Both the position numbers and the translations under genes were made by a program. A DNA stretch of 64,000 nucleotides. Source: JAFKFH01 sp017307375. GTDB taxonomy: Bacteria > Pseudomonadota > Alphaproteobacteria > Ferrovibrionales > Ferrovibrionaceae. The notes under the pieces are model-generated. The model made no database searches. It saw nothing but the letters and a program-made list of their open reading frames with translations, and was not told the origin of the DNA. This document shows positions 15,609-24,197 of this stretch, piece by piece (position 1 is the first letter of the stretch; every line of letters begins with the position of its first letter). The stretch lies in assembly GCA_965229335.1 (NCBI GenBank), contig OZ245874.1, positions 4,960,001-5,024,000 of the forward strand, given 5' to 3'.

Positions 15609-18600
15609 ATGACCGAACTTTCCGCCCTGCTGCAGCATTGGTCGCCATGGCCCGAGGTCGTGCTGGGCCTGCTTGCGGTCATCCTGCTGATCGCGATCGT
15701 CATCGTGCTGGCCAGGGCGCGGCGTCCACTGCCCGGCGCCAAGGCCGAGCCGCCGAAACCGTCGAACAACGAACTGGTTCACCAGGCGCTGCGCCGTTCG
15801 TTCCGGGCCGCGCGCGAAACGCTGCGCGATCTCTACGGCGGCCGCGACTTCCGCTATGCCAGCCCGCTGGTCGCCGTGGTCGGCGCGCCGGATTCGGGCA
15901 AGTCGTCCTTCATCGCCGGGGCCGGGCTGACGCCGGTCACCGCCGGCGGCGACGGGCCGGCCGCCTTCTCGTTCTTCGCCGACGGTGCACTGCTCGATCT
16001 CCGCGGCGATCTCCTGGGCCTCGACCGGCCCGCCGGCCTCTACCGGCCGTGGGAAGAGGTGCTGTCGCAGCTCGATCTGCTGAAGCCCGAGCGGCCGCTG
16101 GACGGCATCGTCCTGACGATCTCGGTCGCCGACCTGTCGGGCCCGACCAAGCTTCGCCCCGAGGCGCTGGCCGAACGCGGCGAGGTGTTCAACCGCCGCC
16201 TCGGCCGAATGCAGCGCCAGCTGGGCATGCAGCTGCCGATCTACATCGTGCTGACCCAGGCCGACCTGCTCGACGGGTTCACCGAGCTGGTGCAGTTGAC
16301 GCGGACTGCCGATCCCGACGAGATCCTCGGCTGGTCGTCGCCCTATTCGTCCGACGCGGCCTTCACCCCAGACTGGGTCGCGGAAGGCATCGCCCAGCTG
16401 CAGACCAATGCGCGCGAGGCCGCGATTGCCGGGCTCGCCACCGTGCCGAACGCCGAACGCTTCGGCCCGGCGGTGCTGCTGCCCGGCGGCATCGGGGAAC
16501 TGGCCGAGCCGCTCGGCATCCTGCTGGCGACGACGCTGCGCCAGTCGACCTTCAACGAACTGTCGATGCTGCGCGGCATCTACATGGTCGGCGGCTCCGG
16601 CACCAGTGCGGCCGAGGGGGGCCAGGCCCCGGCGCGCCTGCCCGCGACGATCGAGGCTGATGGCCCGGCCAGCCGGGGCGGCCGCCGCCCGGCAATCGCC
16701 TTCGCCCGCGATCTGATCGCTGAAAAGATTCTCGCCGAACGTGCGGTGGCCCAGCCGCAGGCACGCGGCCTGCTGATGCGTCGGCGGCGGCTCGTCATCG
16801 CCCAGGCCGCGGTCGTCTTGCTGATCGTCGCGGCCATGCTGGCCTTCGTCTACGTCGACCGGACGATCGCGCAACGCTCGTTCGAGGTGCACCGTCTGCT
16901 GCTGGCGATCGACGAGCAGGTCGAGCGCGAGAACCGCCCGGGCGAGCAGCGTGCGGCGATGCGGGCCTCGTCGGTCGATCTGATCCAGCAGTTGAACCAG
17001 GTGCCCAACGACGTGCTGTCGCTGTGGGTCCTGCCGTCGAGCTGGGCGACCACGGCGACGCGCAATATTGCCGGCCTGAAGATCGACGTCGTCCGCGGGC
17101 TTCTGTTCCGAAACCTGCACGACCAGTTGGCCGCCAAGCTGTCGACGCTGCCGGGCGACGCGCGCCGCCAGGTCGTGGCCGTCACCGGCGGCACGACCAA
17201 CGGCGATTCACTGATCACCAACTACCTCGCCCAGGTGAATTCGTACGAGCAGCTGATCAACCTCTACAACGGTCTCGGCCTGCCGGCGAGCCGGCGCCCC
17301 GCCAACCAGCCGCCGCCGCGCGCCGCCCTGCACGAGATCGTCTCGCGGCTCGACGGCACCAACCTGCCCGATCGCTTCTTCGACATCGCCGCCCAGGCTG
17401 TGCGCGAATATCCCGGCCAACTGCCGACGATCAACGTCGACCTCTACCGCAATGGCGCACGCGAGGGGCTGAACGCGATATTCCGCGCCTATGTCGCCCA
17501 GCTGTCCGAACACAACAAGCTCGAGTACCTGGTGCCGCAGCTGATCACCACGCTCGACGAATCGGTCGACGTCGGCACCGCCGGTTATGTCGACCTCGTC
17601 CGCCTGCCGCGGCTGCAGGGCCTGCTCGACCAGATCGACGAGATCATCCGGACCGGAACCTATGACTGGGTGCTGCGCGACGATCTCGACCAGGATGCCG
17701 AATGGCGCGGCTGGCTCGACGCGATCCGGGCGTCCACACTGCTAGGCTCGGACCTCGCCGACCAGATCGAGGCGCAGGGGCTGTCGGCGCGCAGCGACTT
17801 CATGGATACCGTGGTCGGCGCCCGGTCGGTGACGATGGGTCCGATCTTCACGACCTCGGGCAACTCGCTGGCACTCAGCCCGCAGTTGCAGGCGCTGCGC
17901 CAGACGGTGGCGGCGGTGCCGACGGCCCAGGGCAACGACAATGCCGGGCAACCGCTGCTGACCCAGATGCGGCCGCTGCCGCGCAGCGTCGGCCCCGGAT
18001 CCTACGTGCAGTGGGATGCCGGCTGGCTCGGCCGCGCAGTGGCCGAGATCGCGAACTATCAGGGCGCGTTGGGGGCAACGGCCGCCGGCCGGTCGAATGT
18101 CGGCATCAAGGACCTGGTCGAGCGCGACCTCGACCAGCGCCTGGCGGTCTATCTCGGCCGCGCCATCGTCGTCAGGCCGATCCCCAACACGGCCAACGGT
18201 CTGGACGACGAGGTCTTCCTGCAGCAGCGCGTCGACAATTTCGTCAGCGTGATCCCGACGCTGAACTCGATCCTGCTGACGCTGCGCCAGATCGGCTCGA
18301 ACCAGAACCGCGCGACCGTCGCACGGCTGGCCGCGGGCGAAGCCTACGGTATCCTCGACGCGTCGCGCCGGCTGGTCGATACCGCCCGCCCCTATCAGCC
18401 GCGCGGCGGCGACTTCTCATGGTGGGACGGCTCGGCCAAGGCGGCCTATGGCGCCTTCGGCGTGGCCACCGATGCCGATCTCAAGCTCTACCTGAAGTAT
18501 CAGCGCGAGCGGATGGCCCATTGGGCCCGCGATTTCGCCAAGCCGGCATTGGACTTCCTGATGCAACAGAGCGTGGCGGGCGAACCCGTCGGCCTCGACG

Positions 18601-19694
18601 CGCTGAACTTCTGGCGCCAGGTGCTGGACCAGCTCCAGTCCTTCGACCAGCAGGATCAGTCCAGCGCGGTGCTGCAGCTCGAAACCTGGGTTACCGGCGT
18701 GCTGAACACCGCAACGATCGACGATTGCGGCACCCTGGCCCTCGGCAACATGCCGGCCCAGCCCGGCGGCTTCTTCCTGACCCGCCTGGCCGACCTGTCG
18801 CGCGCGGCGCAAAGCCGCTGCGACACGCTGGCGATGCAGCGGATCGACAAGAACTACGGCGATCTCGCCAACTACTTCAATTCGCGGCTCTCGGGCAGCT
18901 ATCCGTTCGCCACCAGCCAGAACCGTCAGGCAGCGATCCCGGCGATCTTCCAGTTCCTCGACCGGTTCGACGCGTTCATGAATGCCGGCAACGGCGATCC
19001 GGCCCGCTGGACCGACCAGAGTGCCGCGGCACAGGCGGCGCTGAAGTTCCTGAACCAGATGGACGTGGTCGACGCCTTCTTCCGGGAATCGCGGGTCGCG
19101 ATCGGCAAGCAGCCCTCGATCGCGATGTCGGTTACCGCCTCGTTCCGCGTCAATCGCGCCAAGGAGCGGGCCGCCGACGAGGTGGCGATGTGGTCGATCA
19201 AGATCGGCGATACGACGCTGACCCAGTATGATCCGGAGAAGGCGATCACCTGGACACCCGGCCAGCCGATCTCCGTCGGGTTCCGCTGGGCGATCGATGC
19301 GCCGACGCGTCCCCGGGTCCGCACCGGCTCGCCACCCAATCTGTCGACCGACAACGGCGAGGCGCGCTACAGCTATACCGGGCCGTGGTCGATCTTCGGT
19401 CTGGTCGCCGACCACGCCGCGCCGGCCGCCGAAATCCCGATCGACGAGGTCCAGGACGGCTCGCGACTGCTGATGTTCGACGTGCCGCTGGTCGATTCCG
19501 ACGAGAACGCCAAGACCGCGCGACTGTTCGTCCGCCTGACCTTCCGTGGTCCGAACGAACTGGGCGCACCGCTCCTGGAATTCCCCGACTTCCCCGTGGT
19601 GGCGCCGCCGGCACGTTCGCAACCCGCAGCCTCAGCCCAGCCGGCCGCCCCCGGCCGGCCGGTCCGCCCCCGTATCGGAGCCAACACCCAATGA
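15609..19694 (+). CDS. tssM: T6SS inner-membrane protein TssM (IcmF family)
   Basis: A 1361-aa protein spanning the inner membrane and periplasm, the core of the trans-envelope channel. A hydrophobic segment at about 16-36 is followed by a cytosolic NTPase-like domain with an intact Walker A, GAPDSGKSS (92-100), a second hydrophobic segment (about 397-417), then the large periplasmic IcmF/DUF1215-type region. Only one clear N-terminal helix is visible where many TssM proteins have two, so the N-terminus is probably periplasmic. The stop overlaps tssA (ATGA). The C-terminal Pro/Ala tail after PDFPVVAPP is low complexity. Confidence 0.96.
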   Translation: MTELSALLQHWSPWPEVVLGLLAVILLIAIVIVLARARRPLPGAKAEPPKPSNNELVHQALRRSFRAARETLRDLYGGRDFRYASPLVAVVGAPDSGKSSFIAGAGLTPVTAGGDGPAAFSFFADGALLDLRGDLLGLDRPAGLYRPWEEVLSQLDLLKPERPLDGIVLTISVADLSGPTKLRPEALAERGEVFNRRLGRMQRQLGMQLPIYIVLTQADLLDGFTELVQLTRTADPDEILGWSSPYSSDAAFTPDWVAEGIAQLQTNAREAAIAGLATVPNAERFGPAVLLPGGIGELAEPLGILLATTLRQSTFNELSMLRGIYMVGGSGTSAAEGGQAPARLPATIEADGPASRGGRRPAIAFARDLIAEKILAERAVAQPQARGLLMRRRRLVIAQAAVVLLIVAAMLAFVYVDRTIAQRSFEVHRLLLAIDEQVERENRPGEQRAAMRASSVDLIQQLNQVPNDVLSLWVLPSSWATTATRNIAGLKIDVVRGLLFRNLHDQLAAKLSTLPGDARRQVVAVTGGTTNGDSLITNYLAQVNSYEQLINLYNGLGLPASRRPANQPPPRAALHEIVSRLDGTNLPDRFFDIAAQAVREYPGQLPTINVDLYRNGAREGLNAIFRAYVAQLSEHNKLEYLVPQLITTLDESVDVGTAGYVDLVRLPRLQGLLDQIDEIIRTGTYDWVLRDDLDQDAEWRGWLDAIRASTLLGSDLADQIEAQGLSARSDFMDTVVGARSVTMGPIFTTSGNSLALSPQLQALRQTVAAVPTAQGNDNAGQPLLTQMRPLPRSVGPGSYVQWDAGWLGRAVAEIANYQGALGATAAGRSNVGIKDLVERDLDQRLAVYLGRAIVVRPIPNTANGLDDEVFLQQRVDNFVSVIPTLNSILLTLRQIGSNQNRATVARLAAGEAYGILDASRRLVDTARPYQPRGGDFSWWDGSAKAAYGAFGVATDADLKLYLKYQRERMAHWARDFAKPALDFLMQQSVAGEPVGLDALNFWRQVLDQLQSFDQQDQSSAVLQLETWVTGVLNTATIDDCGTLALGNMPAQPGGFFLTRLADLSRAAQSRCDTLAMQRIDKNYGDLANYFNSRLSGSYPFATSQNRQAAIPAIFQFLDRFDAFMNAGNGDPARWTDQSAAAQAALKFLNQMDVVDAFFRESRVAIGKQPSIAMSVTASFRVNRAKERAADEVAMWSIKIGDTTLTQYDPEKAITWTPGQPISVGFRWAIDAPTRPRVRTGSPPNLSTDNGEARYSYTGPWSIFGLVADHAAPAAEIPIDEVQDGSRLLMFDVPLVDSDENAKTARLFVRLTFRGPNELGAPLLEFPDFPVVAPPARSQPAASAQPAAPGRPVRPRIGANTQ

Positions 19695-20791
19695 GCATCG
19701 ATCGCGACAGCCTGCTGCAACCGATCAAGCCGGATGCGCCAAGCGGCCCGTCGCTGCACTACGAGCCGCTTTACGACCAGATCAAGGAAGCCCGGCGCGA
19801 GGACGACGCGATCGCGCCGCAGGGCATCTGGCAGACCACGCTGAAGACCGCCAACTGGCGCAAGGTCGCCGATCTCTGCTCGGATGGCCTGAAGAAATCG
19901 AAGGACATCCAGCTGGTTGCCTGGCTGACCGAAGCCCTGGTCCAGACCGATGGCTATGACGGCCTTGCCACGGGCCTCGACCTGCTGAACGGCCTCAGCC
20001 AGGGATTTTGGGAAACGCTGTGGCCCGAGCCCGACGACGTCGAATCCGGCGACTACGAATCCCGCGTCATCGTCTACGAATGGCTGCAGCGCCAGTTGAT
20101 GCGCCGCCTGCCCTTCGTCGCGCTGACCGATCCGTCAAGCCGGACGGAGGACCCCTACGACCTGCTGGTCTGGCGCAAGGTCGGGGACCTGCCGGTCGAT
20201 CCGAACGCCAAGGAAGACGAAAGCGGCGCCCCGACGCCGAAGCGCTTTCAGGCCAGCCTTGCCGCCACCCCGACCGACGTGCTGGCCGATACCCGCCGGG
20301 CTGCCCAGGCGGCGGCCACGTCGCTGTCCGAACTCGAAGGCTTCCTCGACCAGCACTGCCGCACCCAGAGCCCGAGCTTCCGCGAGTTGAACAACCTGTT
20401 GGCCGAGGTGCTGCGCCGGCTGGATGCGGTGCTGACCGAACGCGCCCCGGCCCCGGCCCCCGAGCCGGAACCCGAGCCCGAGCCGGAGGATTCCCCGGCG
20501 CCCGCCGCATCGACCTGGGAACCGGTGTCGCCGTCGGCGCCGCCGGCGCCGGCGCCGACGGCCGCAGCACCGTCCCTGACCCCTAAATCGCGCGACCATG
20601 CCTACGCCATGCTCGCCGCGGTGGCCGACTATCTCGGCCGGACCGACCCTCACAGCCCGGTACCGTATCTTTTGAAGCGGGCGGTGAGCTTCCGTGAGAT
20701 GACTTTTGCCGATCTCCTCGGCCATCTCGTAGACGACGAACGGCAGCGCAGCCATCTGCTGAAGCTGATGGGTCTGCCGCAACAAGGATAG
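19691..20791 (+). CDS. tssA: T6SS baseplate/sheath cap protein TssA (ImpA N-terminal domain)
   Basis: A 366-aa protein. The N-terminal ImpA domain (about 1-140) shows GWETLWPEPDD-like GFWETLWPEPDD and the preceding WLTEALVQTDGYDGLATGL. A Pro/Glu-rich linker (about 255-285) leads to a C-terminal helical region ending in MTFADLLGHLVDDERQ. TssA proteins prime or cap sheath-tube polymerisation. The ATG at 19691 overlaps the tssM stop. The C-terminal part is short, so it is closer to the TssA class with a small C-terminal domain; this class call is an inference. Confidence 0.9.
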   Translation: MSIDRDSLLQPIKPDAPSGPSLHYEPLYDQIKEARREDDAIAPQGIWQTTLKTANWRKVADLCSDGLKKSKDIQLVAWLTEALVQTDGYDGLATGLDLLNGLSQGFWETLWPEPDDVESGDYESRVIVYEWLQRQLMRRLPFVALTDPSSRTEDPYDLLVWRKVGDLPVDPNAKEDESGAPTPKRFQASLAATPTDVLADTRRAAQAAATSLSELEGFLDQHCRTQSPSFRELNNLLAEVLRRLDAVLTERAPAPAPEPEPEPEPEDSPAPAASTWEPVSPSAPPAPAPTAAAPSLTPKSRDHAYAMLAAVADYLGRTDPHSPVPYLLKRAVSFREMTFADLLGHLVDDERQRSHLLKLMGLPQQG

Positions 20792-20854
20792 GGCCGACGG
20801 ATGCCGCGTGACCGCCATCACTGCCCAGAAGAAGCTGAATTTTATTTGAGATTT

Positions 20855-20889
20855 CCGTCACAGTCCTGTCACGTGCCAGAAGCTAGAAC
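20855..20889 (+). promoter_or_regulatory. Pho-box-like direct repeat with -10, upstream of tssB
   Basis: Two 7-mers, CCGTCAC (20855-20861) and CTGTCAC (20866-20872), are separated by four bases, the geometry of a PhoB site (CTGTCAT-N4-CTGTCAT). TAGAAC at 20884-20889 lies 11 bases after the repeat, the spacing expected for a -10 at a PhoB-activated promoter that lacks a -35. It sits in the 131-bp gap between tssA and tssB, so it could drive tssBC-hcp and onward genes. Confidence 0.45.
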
Positions 20890-20922
20890 GGACGTATCGA
20901 GATCAAGTCAAGGAGCGGACCA

Positions 20923-21456
20923 ATGAGCGAGAGCCTGCAGAAGAAACTGAACCGGGTGCGCCCACCGCGCGTCCAGATCACCTACGACGTCGAGACCGGC
21001 GGCGCGATCGAGAAGAAGGAGCTGCCCTTCGTGGTCGGCGTCATGGCGGATCTGGCCGGCAAGAACGCCGGCGCCATGGCCCCGCTCAAGAACCGGAAGT
21101 TCGTCGAAATCGATCGCGACAACTTCAACAACGTCATGGGTGGCCTGAAGCCGAAGCTGGCCTTCCGGGTGCCCAACAAGCTTGCCGACGACGGCACCGA
21201 GATGAGCGTCGCGCTCGAATTCCGCGACATGAACGACTTCGACCCGGCCAGCGTGATCAAGCAGATCGAGCCGCTGCGCAAGCTGTACGAAGCCCGCCAG
21301 CGCCTCAACGACCTGCTGGCCAAGCTCGACGGCAACGACGAACTCGGCGAACTGCTGAGCGATATCGCCAGCAACACCGAGAAGCTGAGCGCGCTGCGCT
21401 CCGCCGTCGGCGGCGACAAGGATGAGACCGCAGCGCCCGAGGCGCCGAAGGAGTGA
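20923..21456 (+). CDS. tssB: T6SS contractile sheath small subunit TssB (VipA)
   Basis: A 177-aa sheath protein that interlocks with TssC. The family pattern RVRPPRVQITYDVETGGAIE, followed by ELPFVVGVMADLAG, is present at residues 11-47. AAGGAG lies eight bases before ATG 20923. A Pho-box-like element and a 131-bp gap upstream suggest that a separate promoter begins here. Confidence 0.97.
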   Translation: MSESLQKKLNRVRPPRVQITYDVETGGAIEKKELPFVVGVMADLAGKNAGAMAPLKNRKFVEIDRDNFNNVMGGLKPKLAFRVPNKLADDGTEMSVALEFRDMNDFDPASVIKQIEPLRKLYEARQRLNDLLAKLDGNDELGELLSDIASNTEKLSALRSAVGGDKDETAAPEAPKE

Positions 21457-21518
21457 GGCTCGCCGAAGACGGCGAAGCCATCGGTGCCACAGGGATAGGG
21501 ATTTCAGGAGGAATTCGA

Positions 21519-22976
21519 ATGGAAGCGCAGGCACAAGGATCGGTCAGCCTCCTCGACGAGATCGTCGAGCAGGGCCACATGGCCCGGACCGAGGAACAGA
21601 AGTCTTACGCACAGGATCTGATCGGCGAATTCGTCCGTCAGGTCACTGACGGCGAACACATGGTCGGCCGCGACGCGGTCGCCCTGATCAACGAGAAGAT
21701 CGCGGCGCTCGACGCGCTGATCTCGGCCCAGATGAACGAAGTCCTGCATCACCAGGATTTCCAGAAGCTGGAAGCGAGCTGGCGCGGCCTTGCCTATTTC
21801 GTCAACAACACCGAGACCTCGTCGCGGCTCAAGATCCGTGTGCTGCCCGCCACCCGGGACGAGCTGCAGAAGGATCTGGAGAAGGCGGTCGAGTTCGACC
21901 AGTCCGCCCTGTTCAAGAAGATCTACGAATCCGAATACGGCACCTTCGGCGGCACGCCGTTCTCGATGCTGGTCGCCGATCTCGAATTCGGCCGCACCCC
22001 GCGCGACCTGAGCCTGCTGGAGAAGCTCGCCGGCGTCGCCGCGACCGCGCATACCCCGCTGATCTCCTCGGCCTCGTCGAACCTGTTCGACCTGTCGAGC
22101 TTCACCGATCTCGATGCGCCGCGCGATCTCGCCAAGATCTTCGAGAGCTCGGAACTGGCGCGCTGGCGCTCGTTCCGTGAATCGGACGACAGCCGCTACG
22201 TCTCGCTGGCCCTGCCGCATATCCTGATGCGCGACCCCTACGGCCCGGACACCAAGCCGGTCGAAGGCCTGAACTTCGTCGAGGACGTCGACGGCAAGGA
22301 CCACAAGAAGTACCTGTGGGGCAATGCCGCCTATGCGCTCGGCACCCGCATCACCTCGGCCTTCGCCACCTATGGCTGGACCGCGGCGATCCGCGGCGTC
22401 GAAGGCGGCGGCCTGGTCGAGAACCTGCCGGTCCACACCTTCCGCACCGAAGACGGCGACGTCGCCATCAAGTGCCCGACCGAAGTGGCGATCACCGATC
22501 GTCGCGAAAAGGAGTTGTCGGACCTGGGCTTCATCAGCCTCGTCCACCAGAAGGGTACCGACAAGGCGGCGTTCTTCGGCGGCCAGACCGTCAACAAGGC
22601 CAAGACCTACAATACGCCGGCGGCCAACGCGAATGCCCGCATCTCGGCGATGCTGCCCTATGTCCTGGCCGCGTCGCGCTTCGCCCACTACTTCAAGGTG
22701 ATGATGCGCGACAAGATCGGTTCGTTCCAGACCGCCGACCAGGTGCGCGACTACCTGCAGACCTGGCTGTCGGGCTACATCCTGCTCGACGACAACGCCA
22801 GCCAGCAGGCCAAGTCGTCGTTCCCGCTGCGCGAGGGCCGGGTCGACGTCTACGAGGTGCCGGGCCAGCCGGGCGTCTACAAGGCGACCGCGTTCCTGCG
22901 TCCGCATTTCCAGCTCGAGGAACTCTCGGCCTCGATCCGGCTGGTCGCCGACCTGCCGGCGCCGGCCGGCGGTTGA
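21519..22976 (+). CDS. tssC: T6SS contractile sheath large subunit TssC (VipB)
   Basis: A 485-aa sheath protein forming the contractile helical tube with TssB; its C-terminal part is the usual ClpV-accessible region. Conserved stretches include ASWRGLAYFV, GTPFSMLVADLEFG and KGTDKAAFFGGQTVNK. ATG at 21519 is supported by AGGAGG eight bases upstream; an upstream in-frame ATG at 21453 overlaps tssB and has no good ribosome-binding site. Confidence 0.97.
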   Translation: MEAQAQGSVSLLDEIVEQGHMARTEEQKSYAQDLIGEFVRQVTDGEHMVGRDAVALINEKIAALDALISAQMNEVLHHQDFQKLEASWRGLAYFVNNTETSSRLKIRVLPATRDELQKDLEKAVEFDQSALFKKIYESEYGTFGGTPFSMLVADLEFGRTPRDLSLLEKLAGVAATAHTPLISSASSNLFDLSSFTDLDAPRDLAKIFESSELARWRSFRESDDSRYVSLALPHILMRDPYGPDTKPVEGLNFVEDVDGKDHKKYLWGNAAYALGTRITSAFATYGWTAAIRGVEGGGLVENLPVHTFRTEDGDVAIKCPTEVAITDRREKELSDLGFISLVHQKGTDKAAFFGGQTVNKAKTYNTPAANANARISAMLPYVLAASRFAHYFKVMMRDKIGSFQTADQVRDYLQTWLSGYILLDDNASQQAKSSFPLREGRVDVYEVPGQPGVYKATAFLRPHFQLEELSASIRLVADLPAPAGG

Positions 22977-23040
22977 TCCCAGTCACAGACGACAGACTTT
23001 TCCGGGGACAGAGTAACGACGTCTGAAGAACCGAAGGTCC

Positions 23041-23061
23041 GAAGAACCGACGTTCTTCTTT
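23041..23061 (+). terminator. Attenuator-like hairpin before hcp
   Basis: Perfect 7-bp stem GAAGAAC-CGAC-GTTCTTC (23041-23058) followed by TTTC, in the 119-bp tssC-hcp gap. The left arm is also part of a 10-base direct repeat (GAAGAACCGA at 23025 and 23041). It may terminate part of the tssBC transcript or mark a processing site that sets hcp dosage. Confidence 0.4.
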
Positions 23062-23095
23062 CAACTCAAACGACCCAAACGAAGGAACTCGTATC

Positions 23096-23605
23096 ATGGC
23101 CGACCTCATCATCATGGACTGCAAGCACGAAGGCGAAGCCACCGAGACCGGCTTCGAGAACAAGATCGCCTGCATCGCCGCCCAGTACTGCGCGGAAGTG
23201 CCGATCACCTATGACCGCACCAAGGGCGGCCGTACCGCCGGCGTCGCCGTCCACAAGCCGGTGACCGTGATCAAGGCCGTCGACAAGTCGACCCCGAAGC
23301 TGTTCGAGAGCCTGTGCAAGGCGGACTCGAGCCTGGGCGACGTCAAGCTGCACTTCCTGCGCCAGTCGGGCGGCAAGCCCGAGAAGTACATGACGATCGA
23401 ACTGGGCGAGGCGATGGTCGCCAAGCTGAAGACCTACGTCCCCGGCGACGAGCAGGAGGACCCCTCGAAGAACAACGTTCCGCTCGAGCAGGTCGAGATC
23501 AGCTACAAGACCATCAAGTTCACCTACGTGCCGCAGAAGACCGACGGCTCGATGGGCGGCAACGTCCAGGCGGGCTGGGACGTCATCGCCAACAAGTCGG
23601 CGTAA
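23096..23605 (+). CDS. hcp: T6SS inner-tube protein Hcp
   Basis: A 169-aa Hcp/TssD. Hexameric rings stack into the tube propelled by the TssBC sheath, and Hcp can chaperone small effectors in its lumen. The N-terminus MADLIIMDCKHEGEAT and a beta-rich body with a loop around KNNVPLEQVEISYKTIKFTY match the family. AAGGA precedes ATG 23096. Hairpins on both sides of the gene suggest that its mRNA is separately stabilised, as fits its role as the most abundant component. Confidence 0.95.
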   Translation: MADLIIMDCKHEGEATETGFENKIACIAAQYCAEVPITYDRTKGGRTAGVAVHKPVTVIKAVDKSTPKLFESLCKADSSLGDVKLHFLRQSGGKPEKYMTIELGEAMVAKLKTYVPGDEQEDPSKNNVPLEQVEISYKTIKFTYVPQKTDGSMGGNVQAGWDVIANKSA

Positions 23606-23621
23606 CGACCGCCGGTCACGC

Positions 23622-23654
23622 GCGCCGGCAGCAAGGTTCCCTCGCTGCCGGCGC
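23622..23654 (+). terminator. Strong GC hairpin after hcp
   Basis: Perfect 11-bp stem GCGCCGGCAGC / GCTGCCGGCGC with an 11-base loop, starting 16 bp after the hcp stop and lacking a T-run. More likely a 3' RNA stabiliser or partial terminator than a full stop, since tssE-vgrG continue in the same direction. Confidence 0.55.
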
Positions 23655-23723
23655 CGTGCCGCCGGACCACAAGAAAGACGGCTTCGGAGCGACGACAGGC
23701 CCAGGTCACCAGAAGGGGGAGGC

Positions 23724-24188
23724 ATGCGGGGAAATCAGGACGAAAGCAAGCAAGGCGCCCGCGCCCTGTTGTTCGATCGCCTGATCGACGAGGCGCCGGA
23801 CCAACCCTTCGAAGTGACGCCGTTCCGGCACTACACGCTGCCCAACCTGCGGGCCTCGGTCGTCAATGAAGTCGCCCGCCTGCTGAACAGCCGCGCCCCG
23901 GTTTCGGAAGGCGAGCGCGGACCGCTGTTCGGCACGACCCTGACCTTCGGCATCGCCGACTATGCGGTTGCCACCATCGCCTCGACCGACGAGCGCAATG
24001 CCTTGTGCCGCGAGATCGCGGCGGTGATCGAGGCGTTCGAGCCGCGGCTGAAGAACGTGCGCGTCCAGTTCGTCAAGGTCGATTCCAGCCGGCAGGCGCT
24101 GAGCTTCATGGTCGACGCGACCTTGAGCGCGCTGCCGATCGTCGAGCAGTTCAGTTTTCCCGTCCAGGTCGGCGGCGAAGGGGAGTAA
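23724..24188 (+). CDS. tssE: T6SS baseplate wedge protein TssE (gp25-like)
   Basis: A 154-aa gp25-like baseplate protein that links the first sheath ring to the wedge. Features include LFDRLIDE, a conserved YTLPNLRASVVNEVARLLNS region (about 38-57), and LFGTTLTFGIADYAVA. AAGGGGGAGG precedes ATG 23724. Nine bases separate it from tssF. Confidence 0.94.
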   Translation: MRGNQDESKQGARALLFDRLIDEAPDQPFEVTPFRHYTLPNLRASVVNEVARLLNSRAPVSEGERGPLFGTTLTFGIADYAVATIASTDERNALCREIAAVIEAFEPRLKNVRVQFVKVDSSRQALSFMVDATLSALPIVEQFSFPVQVGGEGE

Positions 24189-24197
24189 TCCGGCAAC

